Positions 32,894 to 42,236 of a stretch of DNA of 64,000 bases are shown here, in pieces. This DNA comes from Nonomuraea solani (GTDB lineage: Bacteria > Actinomycetota > Actinomycetes > Streptosporangiales > Streptosporangiaceae): contig NZ_FNVT01000020.1 of assembly GCF_900108335.1 (NCBI RefSeq), forward strand, positions 175,103 through 239,102, given 5' to 3'. The translations under genes and the position numbers were made by a program. Under the pieces are notes generated by a model. That model was not told the DNA's origin, searched no databases, and saw only the letters and a list, made by a program, of their open reading frames with translations. Position 1 is the first letter of the stretch. Each line of letters opens with the position of its first letter.

Positions 32894-33837
32894 CCTTTCT
32901 GTCCCCCGGCTGGCTGTGGCTGTTCGTCCTGGTGCTGCTGCTCGTGGCCGGCTACATCGTGGCCATGTTCGCCCGCCGCCGCTACACCGTGCGCTTCACC
33001 AACCTGGCCCTGCTCAACCTCGTCGCCCCCGCGGGGCCCGGCTGGCGCCGGCACGTGGCGCCCGGGCTGTTCCTCGTGATGATGTCGCTGCTGGTCATCG
33101 GCGCCGCCAAACCCGCCGACGAGGTACGCGTCCCGCGCGACCGCGCCACCATCATGATCGCCCTGGACGTGTCGCTGTCCATGGACGCCGACGACGTCCA
33201 GCCCGACCGCATCAGCGCCGCCAAGGCCGCCGCCCAGGCGTTCGCCAGGGAGCTGCCCGACCGCTTCAACGTCGGCGTGGTCTCCTTCGCCCGCTCGGCC
33301 AACGTCGTCATCTCCCCCACCACCGACCACCAGGCCGTGATCACCGCCATCGGCAACCTCACCACCCGCCCCGGCACCGCCATCGGCGAGGCCGTCTTCA
33401 ACGCGCTCGACTCGCTGCGCTCCTTCGACCAGCAGGCCGCCACCGACCCGCCGCCGGCCGCCGTCGTCCTGCTGTCCGACGGCGACAACACCTCGGGCCG
33501 GTCGGTCAACGAGGCCATCGAGGCCGCCCAGCAGGCCCGCGTACCGGTCTCGACGATCGCGTACGGCACCCAGGAGGGCACCGTCGACATCGACGGCAGG
33601 CCGGTGAACGTGCCGGTCAACAAGCAGACCCTGCAGTCGCTGTCCGACGGCACCGGCGGGCGCGCCTACACCGCCGAGTCCGGCAGCGAGCTGCGCGAGG
33701 TCTACGAGCAGATCGGCACCTCACTCGGCTACAAGCTGGTCAACCAGGAGATCACCCAGTGGTTCATCGTGGCCGCGATCCTGACCGGGCTGCTGGTGTC
33801 GGGCTCCGCGGTCCTGTTCGGTTCACGGATCCCGTAA
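32890..33837 (+). CDS. VWA-domain membrane protein (BatA-like)
   Basis: A 315-residue protein. Two N-terminal helices (WLWLFVLVLLLVAGYIVAMF and GLFLVMMSLLVIGAA) and one C-terminal helix flank an extracytoplasmic VWA domain with the MIDAS motif DVSLSMDADD and LLSDGDNTSG. It completes a MoxR-DUF58-VWA module of the kind linked to envelope stress and metal insertion. Confidence 0.93.
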   Translation: MTFLSPGWLWLFVLVLLLVAGYIVAMFARRRYTVRFTNLALLNLVAPAGPGWRRHVAPGLFLVMMSLLVIGAAKPADEVRVPRDRATIMIALDVSLSMDADDVQPDRISAAKAAAQAFARELPDRFNVGVVSFARSANVVISPTTDHQAVITAIGNLTTRPGTAIGEAVFNALDSLRSFDQQAATDPPPAAVVLLSDGDNTSGRSVNEAIEAAQQARVPVSTIAYGTQEGTVDIDGRPVNVPVNKQTLQSLSDGTGGRAYTAESGSELREVYEQIGTSLGYKLVNQEITQWFIVAAILTGLLVSGSAVLFGSRIP

Positions 33838-33848
33838 CGTTTGGCGAC

Positions 33849-34439
33849 GTGGCGCACTACTTCTCCGAGGAGCCGACGACCGCGAGCAGGCCCGGGTCGG
33901 TCAATCTGGTCCTGCCCGACCTGCATCTGCGGCTGGAGACCGACAGCGGGGTGTTCTCGCCCGAGCGGGTCGACGTCGGCACCCGCGTGCTCCTGGAGAG
34001 CGTCCCGCCGCCGCCCCAGGAGGGCGATCTGCTCGACCTGGGCTGCGGCTACGGGCCGATCGCGCTGACCATGGCCACGCGGGCGCCCGGGGCGACCGTG
34101 TGGGCCATCGACGTGAACCGGCGCAGCCTGGAGCTGACCGAGCGGAACGCCCAGGCCGCGCGCCTTTACAAAGTAAGATCCCGGCACATCGACGACGTGC
34201 CGGAAGACGTGAGGTTCCGGGCCATCTGGTCGAATCCCGCGATCCGCATCGGAAAGCCGGCCCTGCACGACATGCTCACCAGGTGGCTGACGCGGCTGAC
34301 GCCCGACGGCGTCGCCTACCTGGTCGTCCAGAAACACCTCGGCTCCGACTCCCTGCAGCGCTGGCTCGGCGAGCAGGGCTGGCAGGCCTCCCGCGAGGCC
34401 GGCCGAGCCGCCTACCGCATCCTGAAGGTGACCCGATGA
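33849..34439 (+). CDS. Class I methyltransferase (RsmC-like)
   Basis: A 196-residue single-domain enzyme. It has HYFSEEPTTASRPGSVNL at the N-terminus, the SAM motif LLDLGCGYGPIAL, and SNPAIRIGK in place of the NPPFHxG catalytic motif of RsmC/RlmG. The second Pro and the aromatic residue are changed to Ala and Ile, so activity on RNA bases is uncertain. Coupled to the TrmH gene by ATGA, supporting an RNA-modification role. Confidence 0.85.
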   Translation: MAHYFSEEPTTASRPGSVNLVLPDLHLRLETDSGVFSPERVDVGTRVLLESVPPPPQEGDLLDLGCGYGPIALTMATRAPGATVWAIDVNRRSLELTERNAQAARLYKVRSRHIDDVPEDVRFRAIWSNPAIRIGKPALHDMLTRWLTRLTPDGVAYLVVQKHLGSDSLQRWLGEQGWQASREAGRAAYRILKVTR

Positions 34440-34975
34440 GAAGGCAGCTGCGCCCCACCGACGTCAAGAGGCTCAACCGCACCTGGCGCAGGAACACCGG
34501 AAACCGGCTCGGCCTGATCATCGAGTCGGTCACCGGCCCGTTCAACATCGGCTCGATCTTCCGCAGCGCCGCCGCGTTCGGCGTCGACGAGGTCTGGCTG
34601 GCGGGCAACGCCACTCCGCCGACCAACCCGAAGGCGGGCAAGACGGCGCTGGGCACCGAGCGGCTGGTCACCTGGCACGAGGCGGTGCCGGCCGCCGAGG
34701 CGGTCAAGGCGGCCAGGGAGGCGGGCTTCACGGTGCTGGCCATCGAGCTGACCGGCGAGGCCAAACCGCTGCACCGGGCCGACTTCAACCGTGACGTGTG
34801 CCTGGTGGTCGGCAGCGAGGACCACGGCTGCTCCCCCGCCCTGCTCGACGCCGTCGACGGCGCCTGCTACATCCCGCAGGTCGGCCGGGTCGGCTCGTTC
34901 AACGTGGCGGTCGCGGCGGCCATCGCGCTGTCCGAGGCCCGCCGCCAGGAGTGGGAGAATCTCCCCGATTCGTAA
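34436..34975 (+). CDS. TrmH (SpoU)-family RNA 2'-O-methyltransferase
   Basis: A 179-residue SPOUT methyltransferase. Motif 1 reads NIGSIFRSAAAFG, motif 2 VVGSEDHGCS and motif 3 VGRVGSFNVAVAAAIAL. All three are intact, including the Arg and Glu important for catalysis. The size fits TrmH (tRNA Gm18) or TrmL types without the N-terminal substrate domain of RlmB. Translationally coupled to the methyltransferase gene upstream. Confidence 0.92.
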   Translation: MRRQLRPTDVKRLNRTWRRNTGNRLGLIIESVTGPFNIGSIFRSAAAFGVDEVWLAGNATPPTNPKAGKTALGTERLVTWHEAVPAAEAVKAAREAGFTVLAIELTGEAKPLHRADFNRDVCLVVGSEDHGCSPALLDAVDGACYIPQVGRVGSFNVAVAAAIALSEARRQEWENLPDS

Positions 34976-35011
34976 CCTCAGCGTTCCTTCACGAAGGGCA
35001 TACTTCAGGAC

Positions 35012-35812
35012 GTGCTCAGCCGCCGATTCGCCTTCCTCGACCACCCGGGCCCGCTGCCCTTCGCCCACCGCGGAGGAGCGGCGGAAGGCGCGGAGAACTC
35101 CGTCGCCGCCTTCGAGCGGGCGGTCGAGCTGGGCTACACCTACCTGGAGACCGACGCGCACGCCACCTCCGACGGTGTGCTGGTGGCCTTCCACGACCAC
35201 ACGCTCGACCGCGTGACCGACCGGCGGGGCCGCATCTCCGAGCTGCCCTACCAGGCGGTCCGGCGGGCCCGCATCGGCGGGGTGCACGAGATCCCGCTGC
35301 TGGAAGATCTGCTCGGCACCTGGCCGGAGGTCCGCTTCAACATCGACGTCAAAGAGTCGGCCGCCATCGCCCCGCTCGCCGAGGCGATCAGGCGCACCGA
35401 CTCCTACGACCGGATCTGCCTGACCTCCTTCTCCGACGAACGCCTCGTCATGGCCAGGGCGGCGCTGGGCAAGGAGGTGTGCTCGGCGCTCGGGCCGCGC
35501 GGCGTGGCCGCGCTCCGGGCCGCCGCGACCACCTCCGGCTACGGGCGGCTGCTGGGCCGCCTGTCGCGCGCCGGGGTTCCCTGCGCGCAGGTGCCGGTGG
35601 GCTTTCGCGGGCTGCGCGTCACGACCAGGCGCCTGATCCGTACGGCGCACGCCATCGGCATGCAGGTGCACGTGTGGACGATCAACGACACCGTCCGCAT
35701 GGACCACCTGCTCGACCTGGGCGTCGACGGCATCATGACCGACAACGTCACCGGCCTGCGCGGCGTGCTCGAACGCCGTGGCCAATGGCATCCCGGCCGC
35801 ATGGCCGCCTGA
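35012..35812 (+). CDS. Glycerophosphodiester phosphodiesterase
   Basis: A 266-residue GDPD-fold enzyme. FAHRGGAAEGAENSVAAF holds the catalytic HRG and metal Glu, ETDAHATSDG and FHDHTLDRVTD the remaining metal site and second His, and the tail VWTINDTVRMDHLLDLGVDG is typical. No signal peptide, so it hydrolyses glycerophosphodiesters or related phospholipid fragments in the cytoplasm. GTG start. Confidence 0.94.
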   Translation: MLSRRFAFLDHPGPLPFAHRGGAAEGAENSVAAFERAVELGYTYLETDAHATSDGVLVAFHDHTLDRVTDRRGRISELPYQAVRRARIGGVHEIPLLEDLLGTWPEVRFNIDVKESAAIAPLAEAIRRTDSYDRICLTSFSDERLVMARAALGKEVCSALGPRGVAALRAAATTSGYGRLLGRLSRAGVPCAQVPVGFRGLRVTTRRLIRTAHAIGMQVHVWTINDTVRMDHLLDLGVDGIMTDNVTGLRGVLERRGQWHPGRMAA

Positions 35813-35857
35813 CACAGGCTTCCCGGCCGTACAAGTCGCAAGGAGCGACCCGACACC

Positions 35858-37300
35858 ATGCCCGAATCCGCACCCCCCGCGGCCCTCGACGACTCCGCCG
35901 ACTCCCCCACGGCGCGCCGGCGTGAGCAGCGCGGCTGGTACTTCTACGACTGGGCCAACTCCGCCTTCTACACCACGGTCATCTCGGTCTTCCTCGGCCC
36001 CTATCTGATCCCGGTCGCCAAGACCGCGGCGTGCGCCAAGGACTTCCCCGACGTGGCCGCGGCCACGTGCGTCGACACCTTCGACCGGCTGGCCGCCGAC
36101 CACCCGGGGCTCGGTTACGTGGACGTGCTCGGCGCCGACATCAGGCCCGCCGCGTTCTTCGGCCTGATCATGACGGTCGCGGTGTTCCTGCAGATCGTGT
36201 TCCTGCCGATCGTCGGCGCTTTGGCCGACCACACCGGCCGCAAACGGGAGATGCTCGGCGCCTTCGCCTATGTCGGGGCGCTGGCCGCGATGTGCCTGTT
36301 CTTCGTCGAGGGCGACCGCTACATGCTGGGCGGGGTGCTGTTCATCCTCGCCAACCTGGCCTACGGCTCGTCGGTGGTGGTCTACGACTCGTTCCTGCCG
36401 CAGATCTCCACCGCGCAGGAGCGTGACCGGGTCTCCTCGCGCGGCTGGGCGATCGGCTATCTGGGCGGCGGCCTGCTGCTGGCCCTCAACCTGGTGCTCT
36501 ACCTCAACCACGAGGGCCTCGGCCTGACGCAGGACATGGCGGTGCGGCTGTGCATGATGTCGGCGGGCCTGTGGTGGGCCACGTTCACGATCATCCCGCT
36601 GCTGCGGCTGCGCAACCGGCCCGTGCCCGCCCACGAGAGCACGGCGCTGCGCTCGGTCGGGGGCAGCTTCCGCCAGCTCGGCCGTACGCTGTCGGAACTG
36701 CGGAGATATCCGCTGACGCTGCTGTTCCTGGTGGCCTACCTCGTCTACAACGACGGCGTGCAGACCGTGATCGGCAACAGCGCCGCCTTCGCCTCCGAGG
36801 CGCTCAAGCTGGACCAGAGGGTGCAGATCGCCGCGATCCTCATGGTGCAGTTCGTGGCGTTCTTCGGGGCGCTGCTGCTCGGCCGGCTGGCCCGCGGTTT
36901 CGGGACCAAGCGCACGGTGCTGGCCAGCCTGGTGCTGTGGACGGTGATCGTGGCCATGGCGATGTTCGTCGCGGAGGGGCAGGCGCTGCAGTTCTACCTG
37001 ATGGCGTTCGCGATCGCGATCGTGCTGGGCGGCACGCAGGCGCTGTCGCGCTCGCTGTTCTCGCAGGTGATCCCGAAGGGGCGCGAGGCGGAATACTTCA
37101 GCCTGCTGCAGATCAGCGACAAGGGGTCGGCGTTCATCGGGTCGCTGACGATCACGCTGGCGCTGCAGTTCACCAACAGCTACCGGATCGCGATCCTGTC
37201 GATGATCGTCTTCTTCGTCATCGGGTTCGTGCTGCTGGCGATGACGAACCTGCCCAAGGCCATCCGCGCGGCCGGCAACGAGGTGCCCGACCGGCTCTGA
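35858..37300 (+). CDS. UMF1-type (Atg22-like) MFS transporter
   Basis: A 480-residue permease with 12 predicted helices. The N-terminus REQRGWYFYDWANSAFYTTV is diagnostic of the UMF1 family, followed by GALADHTGRKREMLG and the helix VAYLVYNDGVQTVIGNSA. Substrates are unproven, with amino-acid efflux suggested by yeast Atg22. It starts 45 bp after the phosphodiesterase gene on the same strand. Confidence 0.93.
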   Translation: MPESAPPAALDDSADSPTARRREQRGWYFYDWANSAFYTTVISVFLGPYLIPVAKTAACAKDFPDVAAATCVDTFDRLAADHPGLGYVDVLGADIRPAAFFGLIMTVAVFLQIVFLPIVGALADHTGRKREMLGAFAYVGALAAMCLFFVEGDRYMLGGVLFILANLAYGSSVVVYDSFLPQISTAQERDRVSSRGWAIGYLGGGLLLALNLVLYLNHEGLGLTQDMAVRLCMMSAGLWWATFTIIPLLRLRNRPVPAHESTALRSVGGSFRQLGRTLSELRRYPLTLLFLVAYLVYNDGVQTVIGNSAAFASEALKLDQRVQIAAILMVQFVAFFGALLLGRLARGFGTKRTVLASLVLWTVIVAMAMFVAEGQALQFYLMAFAIAIVLGGTQALSRSLFSQVIPKGREAEYFSLLQISDKGSAFIGSLTITLALQFTNSYRIAILSMIVFFVIGFVLLAMTNLPKAIRAAGNEVPDRL

Positions 37301-37308
37301 GCCGTTCG

Positions 37309-38676
37309 TCACGGTTGGGCCAGCGGGATGATCCGGCGGAACTTGCCGCCGGGCGACCGCTCCGGCGGCTCCTCGGCGCGCTCGACCGTGACGTCCGCGG
37401 CCTTGTGCTCGGCGAGCAGGCAGGTGATCTTGTCGTGCGCGGTGCGCCACGCGCGGTCGGTGTCGGTGCCGGGCGCGGGCCGCAGGCGTACGCGCAGGGT
37501 GGCCGGGGCGGTCTGGACGATCTGGAACTGCTCCAGCCCGAGCACGTCGAGCGCGGCGCCGAAGGCCATGGGCGAGATGCCGACCTGCTCGCCGTGATCG
37601 GCGGGGAAGGTGAGCAGCTCGGCGGCGCGGCCCTGCACCCGGATGGCGGGCAGCGGGCTGCCGCACGGGCACGGATCGGGCCGCTGCAGCACACTGTCGC
37701 CGAGGTCGTAGCGCAGAATCGGCTGGACGCGGTTGGCGAGGTTGCTGATCAGCACCGTGTGCGACAGCTCGCCCGGCGGGACGCGCCGGTGATCGGCGTC
37801 GACCGGCTCCAGCACGGCCCAGTCGCTGTTGACGTGATACCAGCCGTCCGTGCAGCCGTAGCTGAGGAAGCCGCACTCGGTGGCGGCGTACGCGGCCCGG
37901 ACCTTGGCCTGGAAGGCGGCGGCGAGCCGCTCACGGACCTCCGGGCGCAGCGTCTCGCCGCCGGGGACGATGACCGCCGGGCGGATGCGCAACCGGCCGG
38001 CCTCCTGTTCCGCCGCCAGGAGTGTGAGCGTGCCGACGAATCCGGCGACGCTGGCGGGGTTGTACCGGTTGAGCTCGCCGACCAGGTCGGCCATCGGCTG
38101 GTTGATCGAGAAGACCCGCATGATCCGGCCGAGCCACGGCCGCTCCAGGCGGATCCTGGCCGGTCCCGCGACGGTGGCGAAATGGCCGCCGGGCGCGGTG
38201 ACGATGGCGGTACGGCCCGCGCGGGCCAGCGTACGGATGGCGTCGCGGGCCGTCAGCCCGCCGCTCGCGCGCATCCCGAGAGCCGTGCCGATGGCCATGC
38301 CCCGGTCGTCCTGGACGAACAGCCCGCGCCGCCCGCTGGTGCCCGACGTGGTCACCACCAGGTAGCGGTCCAGGAACCGCTGCCCCACGAGCGCGGGGTC
38401 GGCCACGAACGCCTCGACGCGCTCGCGCGTCACCTCGCGGTCGGTGACCCAGTCGTCGAAGCGGTCCATCAGTGACGCCTTGTCGGTGACCGGCAGCAGC
38501 GCCGGGTCGTCCACCCCGTCGGGCAGGGCTTCGTACAGCTCCCGGTAGTACGGTGAGCGGGCGCGGGCGTAGGCCACCATCTCGGCCAGCCGTTCACGCC
38601 GCCGCCGCGCGAGCCCCTCGGCCCCCTCCCGCACGGCTTGCCGCGCGTCGCGGGCCAGGTTGCGCGTTTCCCCCAT
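37309..38676 (-). CDS. PaaK/CapK-type adenylate-forming ligase-like protein
   Basis: A 455-residue ANL-superfamily protein. It has the P-loop VVTTSGTSGRRG, AYAATECGFLSYGC, ILRYDLGDSV and a CPCGSPLP zinc-ribbon-like turn. The C-terminal lysine region ends SPGGKFRRIIPL. It resembles phenylacetate-CoA ligase and CapK, without an obvious aromatic-catabolic context. It follows the TetR gene by 18 bp, so regulator and ligase are one operon. The substrate is unknown. Confidence 0.9.
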   Translation of the reverse strand: MGETRNLARDARQAVREGAEGLARRRRERLAEMVAYARARSPYYRELYEALPDGVDDPALLPVTDKASLMDRFDDWVTDREVTRERVEAFVADPALVGQRFLDRYLVVTTSGTSGRRGLFVQDDRGMAIGTALGMRASGGLTARDAIRTLARAGRTAIVTAPGGHFATVAGPARIRLERPWLGRIMRVFSINQPMADLVGELNRYNPASVAGFVGTLTLLAAEQEAGRLRIRPAVIVPGGETLRPEVRERLAAAFQAKVRAAYAATECGFLSYGCTDGWYHVNSDWAVLEPVDADHRRVPPGELSHTVLISNLANRVQPILRYDLGDSVLQRPDPCPCGSPLPAIRVQGRAAELLTFPADHGEQVGISPMAFGAALDVLGLEQFQIVQTAPATLRVRLRPAPGTDTDRAWRTAHDKITCLLAEHKAADVTVERAEEPPERSPGGKFRRIIPLAQP

Positions 38677-38694
38677 GATGCTCCGTTCCCTTCC

Positions 38695-39327
38695 TCAAGC
38701 GCTCTCGTCGGGCCGCCGTCGCACCGACAGCAGGCCGTGCAGGGCCACCTCGACGCCGCGCCGGCTCGCCTCCCACAGCTCCTCCTGGGAGCGGCCGAGC
38801 CGGACGCTGGCCAGGCCCGCGTGCTGGACGGCGCCCAGCAGGGCTCCGGTCATCGCGGCCGCGGTGATCGGGTCCAGTTCGCCGGGGTACGCCTTCACCA
38901 GCTCGCCGGCGATCCGCTGCTGCAGGTCCAGCAGCACGTAGAGCCCTTTGGCCTGCAGCGTCGGCGAGTTCAGCACCACCCGGGCGGCCGCCGACAGCTC
39001 CTCGGGCTCCTTGTCCGGGATCTTGGGGCGGCGGTGGGCGGCGTACTCCTGGACCATCCGGCCCAGGAGCTCACCGGGGCCCTCGTCCGGGCGGCGGGCG
39101 GCGATCGCCTGGAACATCACGTCGAAGTCCCGTTCGGCGTCGACGAACAGCACCTCGTCCTTGCCGCCGAAGTAGTTGGAGAACGTCTTGGGGTCGACGT
39201 CGGCCGCGGCGGCGATCTGCGCCACCGTGGTCTGCTCGTAGCCCTGCTCTTCGAACAGGGCGATGGCCGCCATGACGATCCGCTGTCGGGTCTCGCGCTT
39301 CTTCCGTTCGCGCCGTGACTCCTGCAT
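38695..39327 (-). CDS. TetR-family transcriptional regulator
   Basis: A 210-residue repressor. RETRQRIVMAAIALFEEQGY then TTVAQIAAAADVDPKTFSNYF forms the HTH (residues about 33-53). The ATG of MQESRRERKK lacks a strong ribosome site. An AT-rich perfect dyad lies 22 bp upstream, so it is probably autoregulated and controls the ligase gene it precedes. Confidence 0.92.
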   Translation of the reverse strand: MQESRRERKKRETRQRIVMAAIALFEEQGYEQTTVAQIAAAADVDPKTFSNYFGGKDEVLFVDAERDFDVMFQAIAARRPDEGPGELLGRMVQEYAAHRRPKIPDKEPEELSAAARVVLNSPTLQAKGLYVLLDLQQRIAGELVKAYPGELDPITAAAMTGALLGAVQHAGLASVRLGRSQEELWEASRRGVEVALHGLLSVRRRPDESA

Positions 39328-39349
39328 GCCCCAAATATACTCACACACG

Positions 39350-39373
39350 AATTTTCCCGACAAAGGGAAAATT
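39350..39373. promoter_or_regulatory. AT-rich perfect dyad upstream of TetR
   Basis: AATTTTCCC (39350-39358) and GGGAAAATT (39365-39373) flank GACAAA. Such low-GC sequence is exceptional here and sits in the 62-bp promoter region between the TetR start and the HxlR stop, fitting a TetR operator. Confidence 0.65.
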
Positions 39374-39389
39374 TTACCGAGTATGTGTT

Positions 39390-39881
39390 TTACGTCACCT
39401 GCTCCGGCGGTGCCGCCAGGAGCATCGTGCCCGGGCCCTGGGCCGCTCCGGGGCCGGCCTCGGCCGTGATCGTGCCGGCCGTGGCCTCGCCACCGCAGTG
39501 CGGGCAGGTGACGACCGGGGTGAAGCGCTCGCCGCAGGAGTGCACCAGCACCGCGGGCGGGCCGCCGGGCGGCGTGGACCAGCGGTCGCCCCAGGCCATC
39601 AGCGTGATCAGGGCGGGCACGATGTCGCGGCCCGCCTCGGTGAGCACGTATTCGTGCCGCACCGGCCGTTCCTGGTAGGGCCGCCGCTCCACCACTCCGG
39701 TGGCGACCAGGTGCTCCAGGCGGCGGGTCAGGAGGTTGCGCGAGATCCCCAGATCCTCGGCCAGGTCGTCGAACCTGCACAGCCCCAGGAACAGGTCGCG
39801 CAGGATCAGCGGCGTCCACGGCTCGGCGACCACACCGACGGCCTGGGCGATGGAGCAGTGCATCTCACCGAACCTGTTCAC
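39390..39881 (-). CDS. HxlR-family transcriptional regulator
   Basis: A 163-residue winged-helix regulator: FGEMHCSIAQAVGVVAEPWT, DDLAEDLGISRNLLTRRLEHL, then YVLTEAGRDIVPALITLMAWG. It carries a C-terminal extension with CGERFTPVVTCPHCGGE, a possible zinc ribbon with Cys residues. GTG start, chosen because VNRFGEMHCS is the conserved N-terminus. Divergent from the NTF2-like gene, which it probably represses. Confidence 0.92.
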   Translation of the reverse strand: MNRFGEMHCSIAQAVGVVAEPWTPLILRDLFLGLCRFDDLAEDLGISRNLLTRRLEHLVATGVVERRPYQERPVRHEYVLTEAGRDIVPALITLMAWGDRWSTPPGGPPAVLVHSCGERFTPVVTCPHCGGEATAGTITAEAGPGAAQGPGTMLLAAPPEQVT

Positions 39882-39894
39882 GGCACCAGGATAG

Positions 39895-39913
39895 TGGGTT
39901 GATAAAGTGAACC
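39895..39913. promoter_or_regulatory. Probable HxlR operator
   Basis: GGGTT-N9-AACCC lies in the 33-bp gap between the divergent HxlR and NTF2-like genes, abutting the latter's ATG. Confidence 0.45.
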
Positions 39914-39914
39914 C

Positions 39915-40418
39915 ATGACAGTTCACATTCAGGACTCACCCGCCCTCGCGTACCGGCTGGCCGGCGAGACGCACGATCTCGACGCGCTCATGGCCACGCT
40001 CGCCGACGACGTGATCTTCCGCTCGCCGCTCAGCTCCTCGGCCGGCTTCCGGGGCAAGGAGCAGGTACGCGAACTGTTCTCGGTCGTGTTCGGCGTCATT
40101 TCGGACCTGCGCTACCAGACGGACATCGGCGACGAGCGCACCCGGGCGCTGACGGCGACCGCCCGGCTGGGGCGGCTGGAGATGCACGAGGCCGTCCTGC
40201 TCGAAGTGGGCGAGGACGGGCTGATCACGGAGGTCACCATGTGGATCCGCCCGCTGCCCGCGCTGACGGCGATGATGGCCGCGCTCGGCCCCGGCATGGC
40301 CAGGGCCACCGGCAGGCGCGGCCTGCCGCTGCTCGTCGGCGCCGCGGTCAGGCCGCTCGCGGCGATGACCCGGTTCGGCGACAAGGTCCTGGTCCCGCTC
40401 CTGACCCGGCGGGGCTAG
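39915..40418 (+). CDS. NTF2-like/SnoaL-fold protein
   Basis: A 167-residue protein of the alpha+beta-barrel NTF2-like type: HDLDALMATLADDVIFRSPL, then GFRGKEQVRELFSVVFGVI and VTMWIRPLPALTAMMAAL. It may bind a small ligand or act as an isomerase. It is the presumed target of the divergent HxlR regulator. Confidence 0.82.
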   Translation: MTVHIQDSPALAYRLAGETHDLDALMATLADDVIFRSPLSSSAGFRGKEQVRELFSVVFGVISDLRYQTDIGDERTRALTATARLGRLEMHEAVLLEVGEDGLITEVTMWIRPLPALTAMMAALGPGMARATGRRGLPLLVGAAVRPLAAMTRFGDKVLVPLLTRRG

Positions 40419-40479
40419 AGCCTGTGCGGATCGAGAGGACACTGGCCGGCACCTCCGCGGCCGGTTCGCCTGGATCCGG

Positions 40480-42132
40480 CTACAGCCGGATGACGGTGTA
40501 GTGGTCGAGGCGGTCGACGGTCACCTTCAGCTTGCCGTCCCGGCAGGAGAACGCCGGCGACTTCGCCCCCGGGAAATCCGGCGAGATCGACGAGACGCGG
40601 CGCGGGCAGGAGCCCGGCTCGGCCTCCACGGTGAACCCCGTCCGGGGCGTGATGCCCTGGTCGTAGTCGTGGTTGACGAGGTGGATGGAGCGCTTGCCGG
40701 TGCCACGCTGCACGAGCAGGCTCGCCGCGACGTTGGCCGCGCCGGCCCGTACCGGCTGGGCGCCGATCGCGTTGTCCTTGAAGGTCGCGCGATGGTCCTT
40801 GTAGAAGCGGGTGTAGGTCTTGAAGAAGTCCATCATCCCGAGGTCCGTCGCGGTCGGGCTGCCGACCGTGTCCTTCAGGTGGAAGGCGGGGAAGAGGCCG
40901 TTCGCGTACGCCTCCGCGCCGAAGATCCGCCAGTAGTCCTTCTTCTCCTCCAGCGGCAGGTTGAGATAGCCGGTCATCATGTCGTTCGGCCAGTCGATGA
41001 ACACCACGACCGGCACATTGCCCGCGATCCGGGCGCTCTGCTCCTTCAGGTGGCGATATTGCGACTGGAGCGACTTGGCGCCGTTGAGGTGGCCGCCGAC
41101 GATGGGCACGTAGTCGGCGCCGCGGTAGTCGGGCGTCTGCTCGTCCGGGTTCCACGGGTACATGCCGACACTGTTGAAGTCCACATACGGCCACAGCCCG
41201 TTCGAGGAGATGAGGATGCCGCGGTGCCGGGTGCGCCGGGCGTACGCGCGCAGCTCGTCGACGATCTCCTTCCAGTACCGGCGGATGTACGTGGCGGTGA
41301 ACGACGTGTCCTCGGCGTACATGCGGTTGGCGACCACCCGGCCCCACTCGGCGGCGAGCGGGTTCGCCGCGTTCAGGGGGTCGCGGTTCCAGCCGCCGGC
41401 CCGCAGGTGGTCGCGGTAGTTGAAGTTGGCCGTCAGGTCGCCGGCCGGCACGTCGCGACGGAGGAGGTTGTCGTCGGTCATGCCGAAGCGCGACTTCCAG
41501 TCCGCCGCGGTGAAGGCCGGATACTTCGCCAGGAGATACCGGTTGAAGTCGGCGATCGCGTAGTCGTCGAAGCCCTCGTTGCCGTTGAAGCCGTACTTCG
41601 ACCCGCCGCTGAACCCGGCGTTGATCTCGTCGAGGTTGAGCCCGTCGACTCCGCCGTCGATCTGGATGCGCGCCCAGGACAGCAGGTACGCGCGGTATTC
41701 GGGATTGAAGATGTTGCCCCGCCGCGCCGGCTCCGGGAAACCGAACTCGTCGTGGGGCACCGGGTCGCCGTTCGCGTCGCGCGTCGACATGTCGTCGAAG
41801 ATCTCGGCGGTGGCGAAGTCCTTCGGGAAGATCACGCTCGCCGTGCCGCTGCCCATGAAGGTGATGCCCTGGGCGTGGTAGCGGCCGATCTGCGTGAAGT
41901 CGTAGTCGGCCGCCTCGTCCCCCGCCGTGGACCATTTCCCGATCGCGCGGATGGTGGTGTCCGGGTCGAGCTCGTAGACCTGCGGGTCCTCATCGTGCAC
42001 GTCCGACTGGCTGAACCCGTACACGACGAAGTCGCCGGCCCTGGACGGGCTCGCGGCGGCTTGTCCCGGCACCGCGAGCGCCATCGCCACGATGCCCGCT
42101 GACCAGCGCGGTGTCCCAGATCGCCGTGGCAT
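40480..42132 (-). CDS. Secreted glycoside-hydrolase-like protein
   Basis: A 550-residue secreted protein. The N-terminal signal MPRRSGTPRWSAGIVAMALA ends near GQAAA. The body looks like a TIM-barrel hydrolase: IGRYHAQGITFMGSG, GGVDGLNLDEINAGF with candidate catalytic Asp and Glu, RRTRHRGILISSNG, and VVVFIDWPNDM. A C-terminal beta domain begins near AASLLVQRGTGKRS. I chose the ATG after AGGGGGCCTG; an ATG 13 codons upstream is possible. The exact glycoside hydrolase family is not recognised. Confidence 0.75.
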   Translation of the reverse strand: MPRRSGTPRWSAGIVAMALAVPGQAAASPSRAGDFVVYGFSQSDVHDEDPQVYELDPDTTIRAIGKWSTAGDEAADYDFTQIGRYHAQGITFMGSGTASVIFPKDFATAEIFDDMSTRDANGDPVPHDEFGFPEPARRGNIFNPEYRAYLLSWARIQIDGGVDGLNLDEINAGFSGGSKYGFNGNEGFDDYAIADFNRYLLAKYPAFTAADWKSRFGMTDDNLLRRDVPAGDLTANFNYRDHLRAGGWNRDPLNAANPLAAEWGRVVANRMYAEDTSFTATYIRRYWKEIVDELRAYARRTRHRGILISSNGLWPYVDFNSVGMYPWNPDEQTPDYRGADYVPIVGGHLNGAKSLQSQYRHLKEQSARIAGNVPVVVFIDWPNDMMTGYLNLPLEEKKDYWRIFGAEAYANGLFPAFHLKDTVGSPTATDLGMMDFFKTYTRFYKDHRATFKDNAIGAQPVRAGAANVAASLLVQRGTGKRSIHLVNHDYDQGITPRTGFTVEAEPGSCPRRVSSISPDFPGAKSPAFSCRDGKLKVTVDRLDHYTVIRL

Positions 42133-42236
42133 CAGGCCCCCTGAGGGCTTGAGGCGGATTTTCGCAAGCATATGTCCGGGCCGTTGATGGTGGAAGCGCT
42201 CGATCCGATCCAGCGCCTCGTTCGTCGATCTGCACC

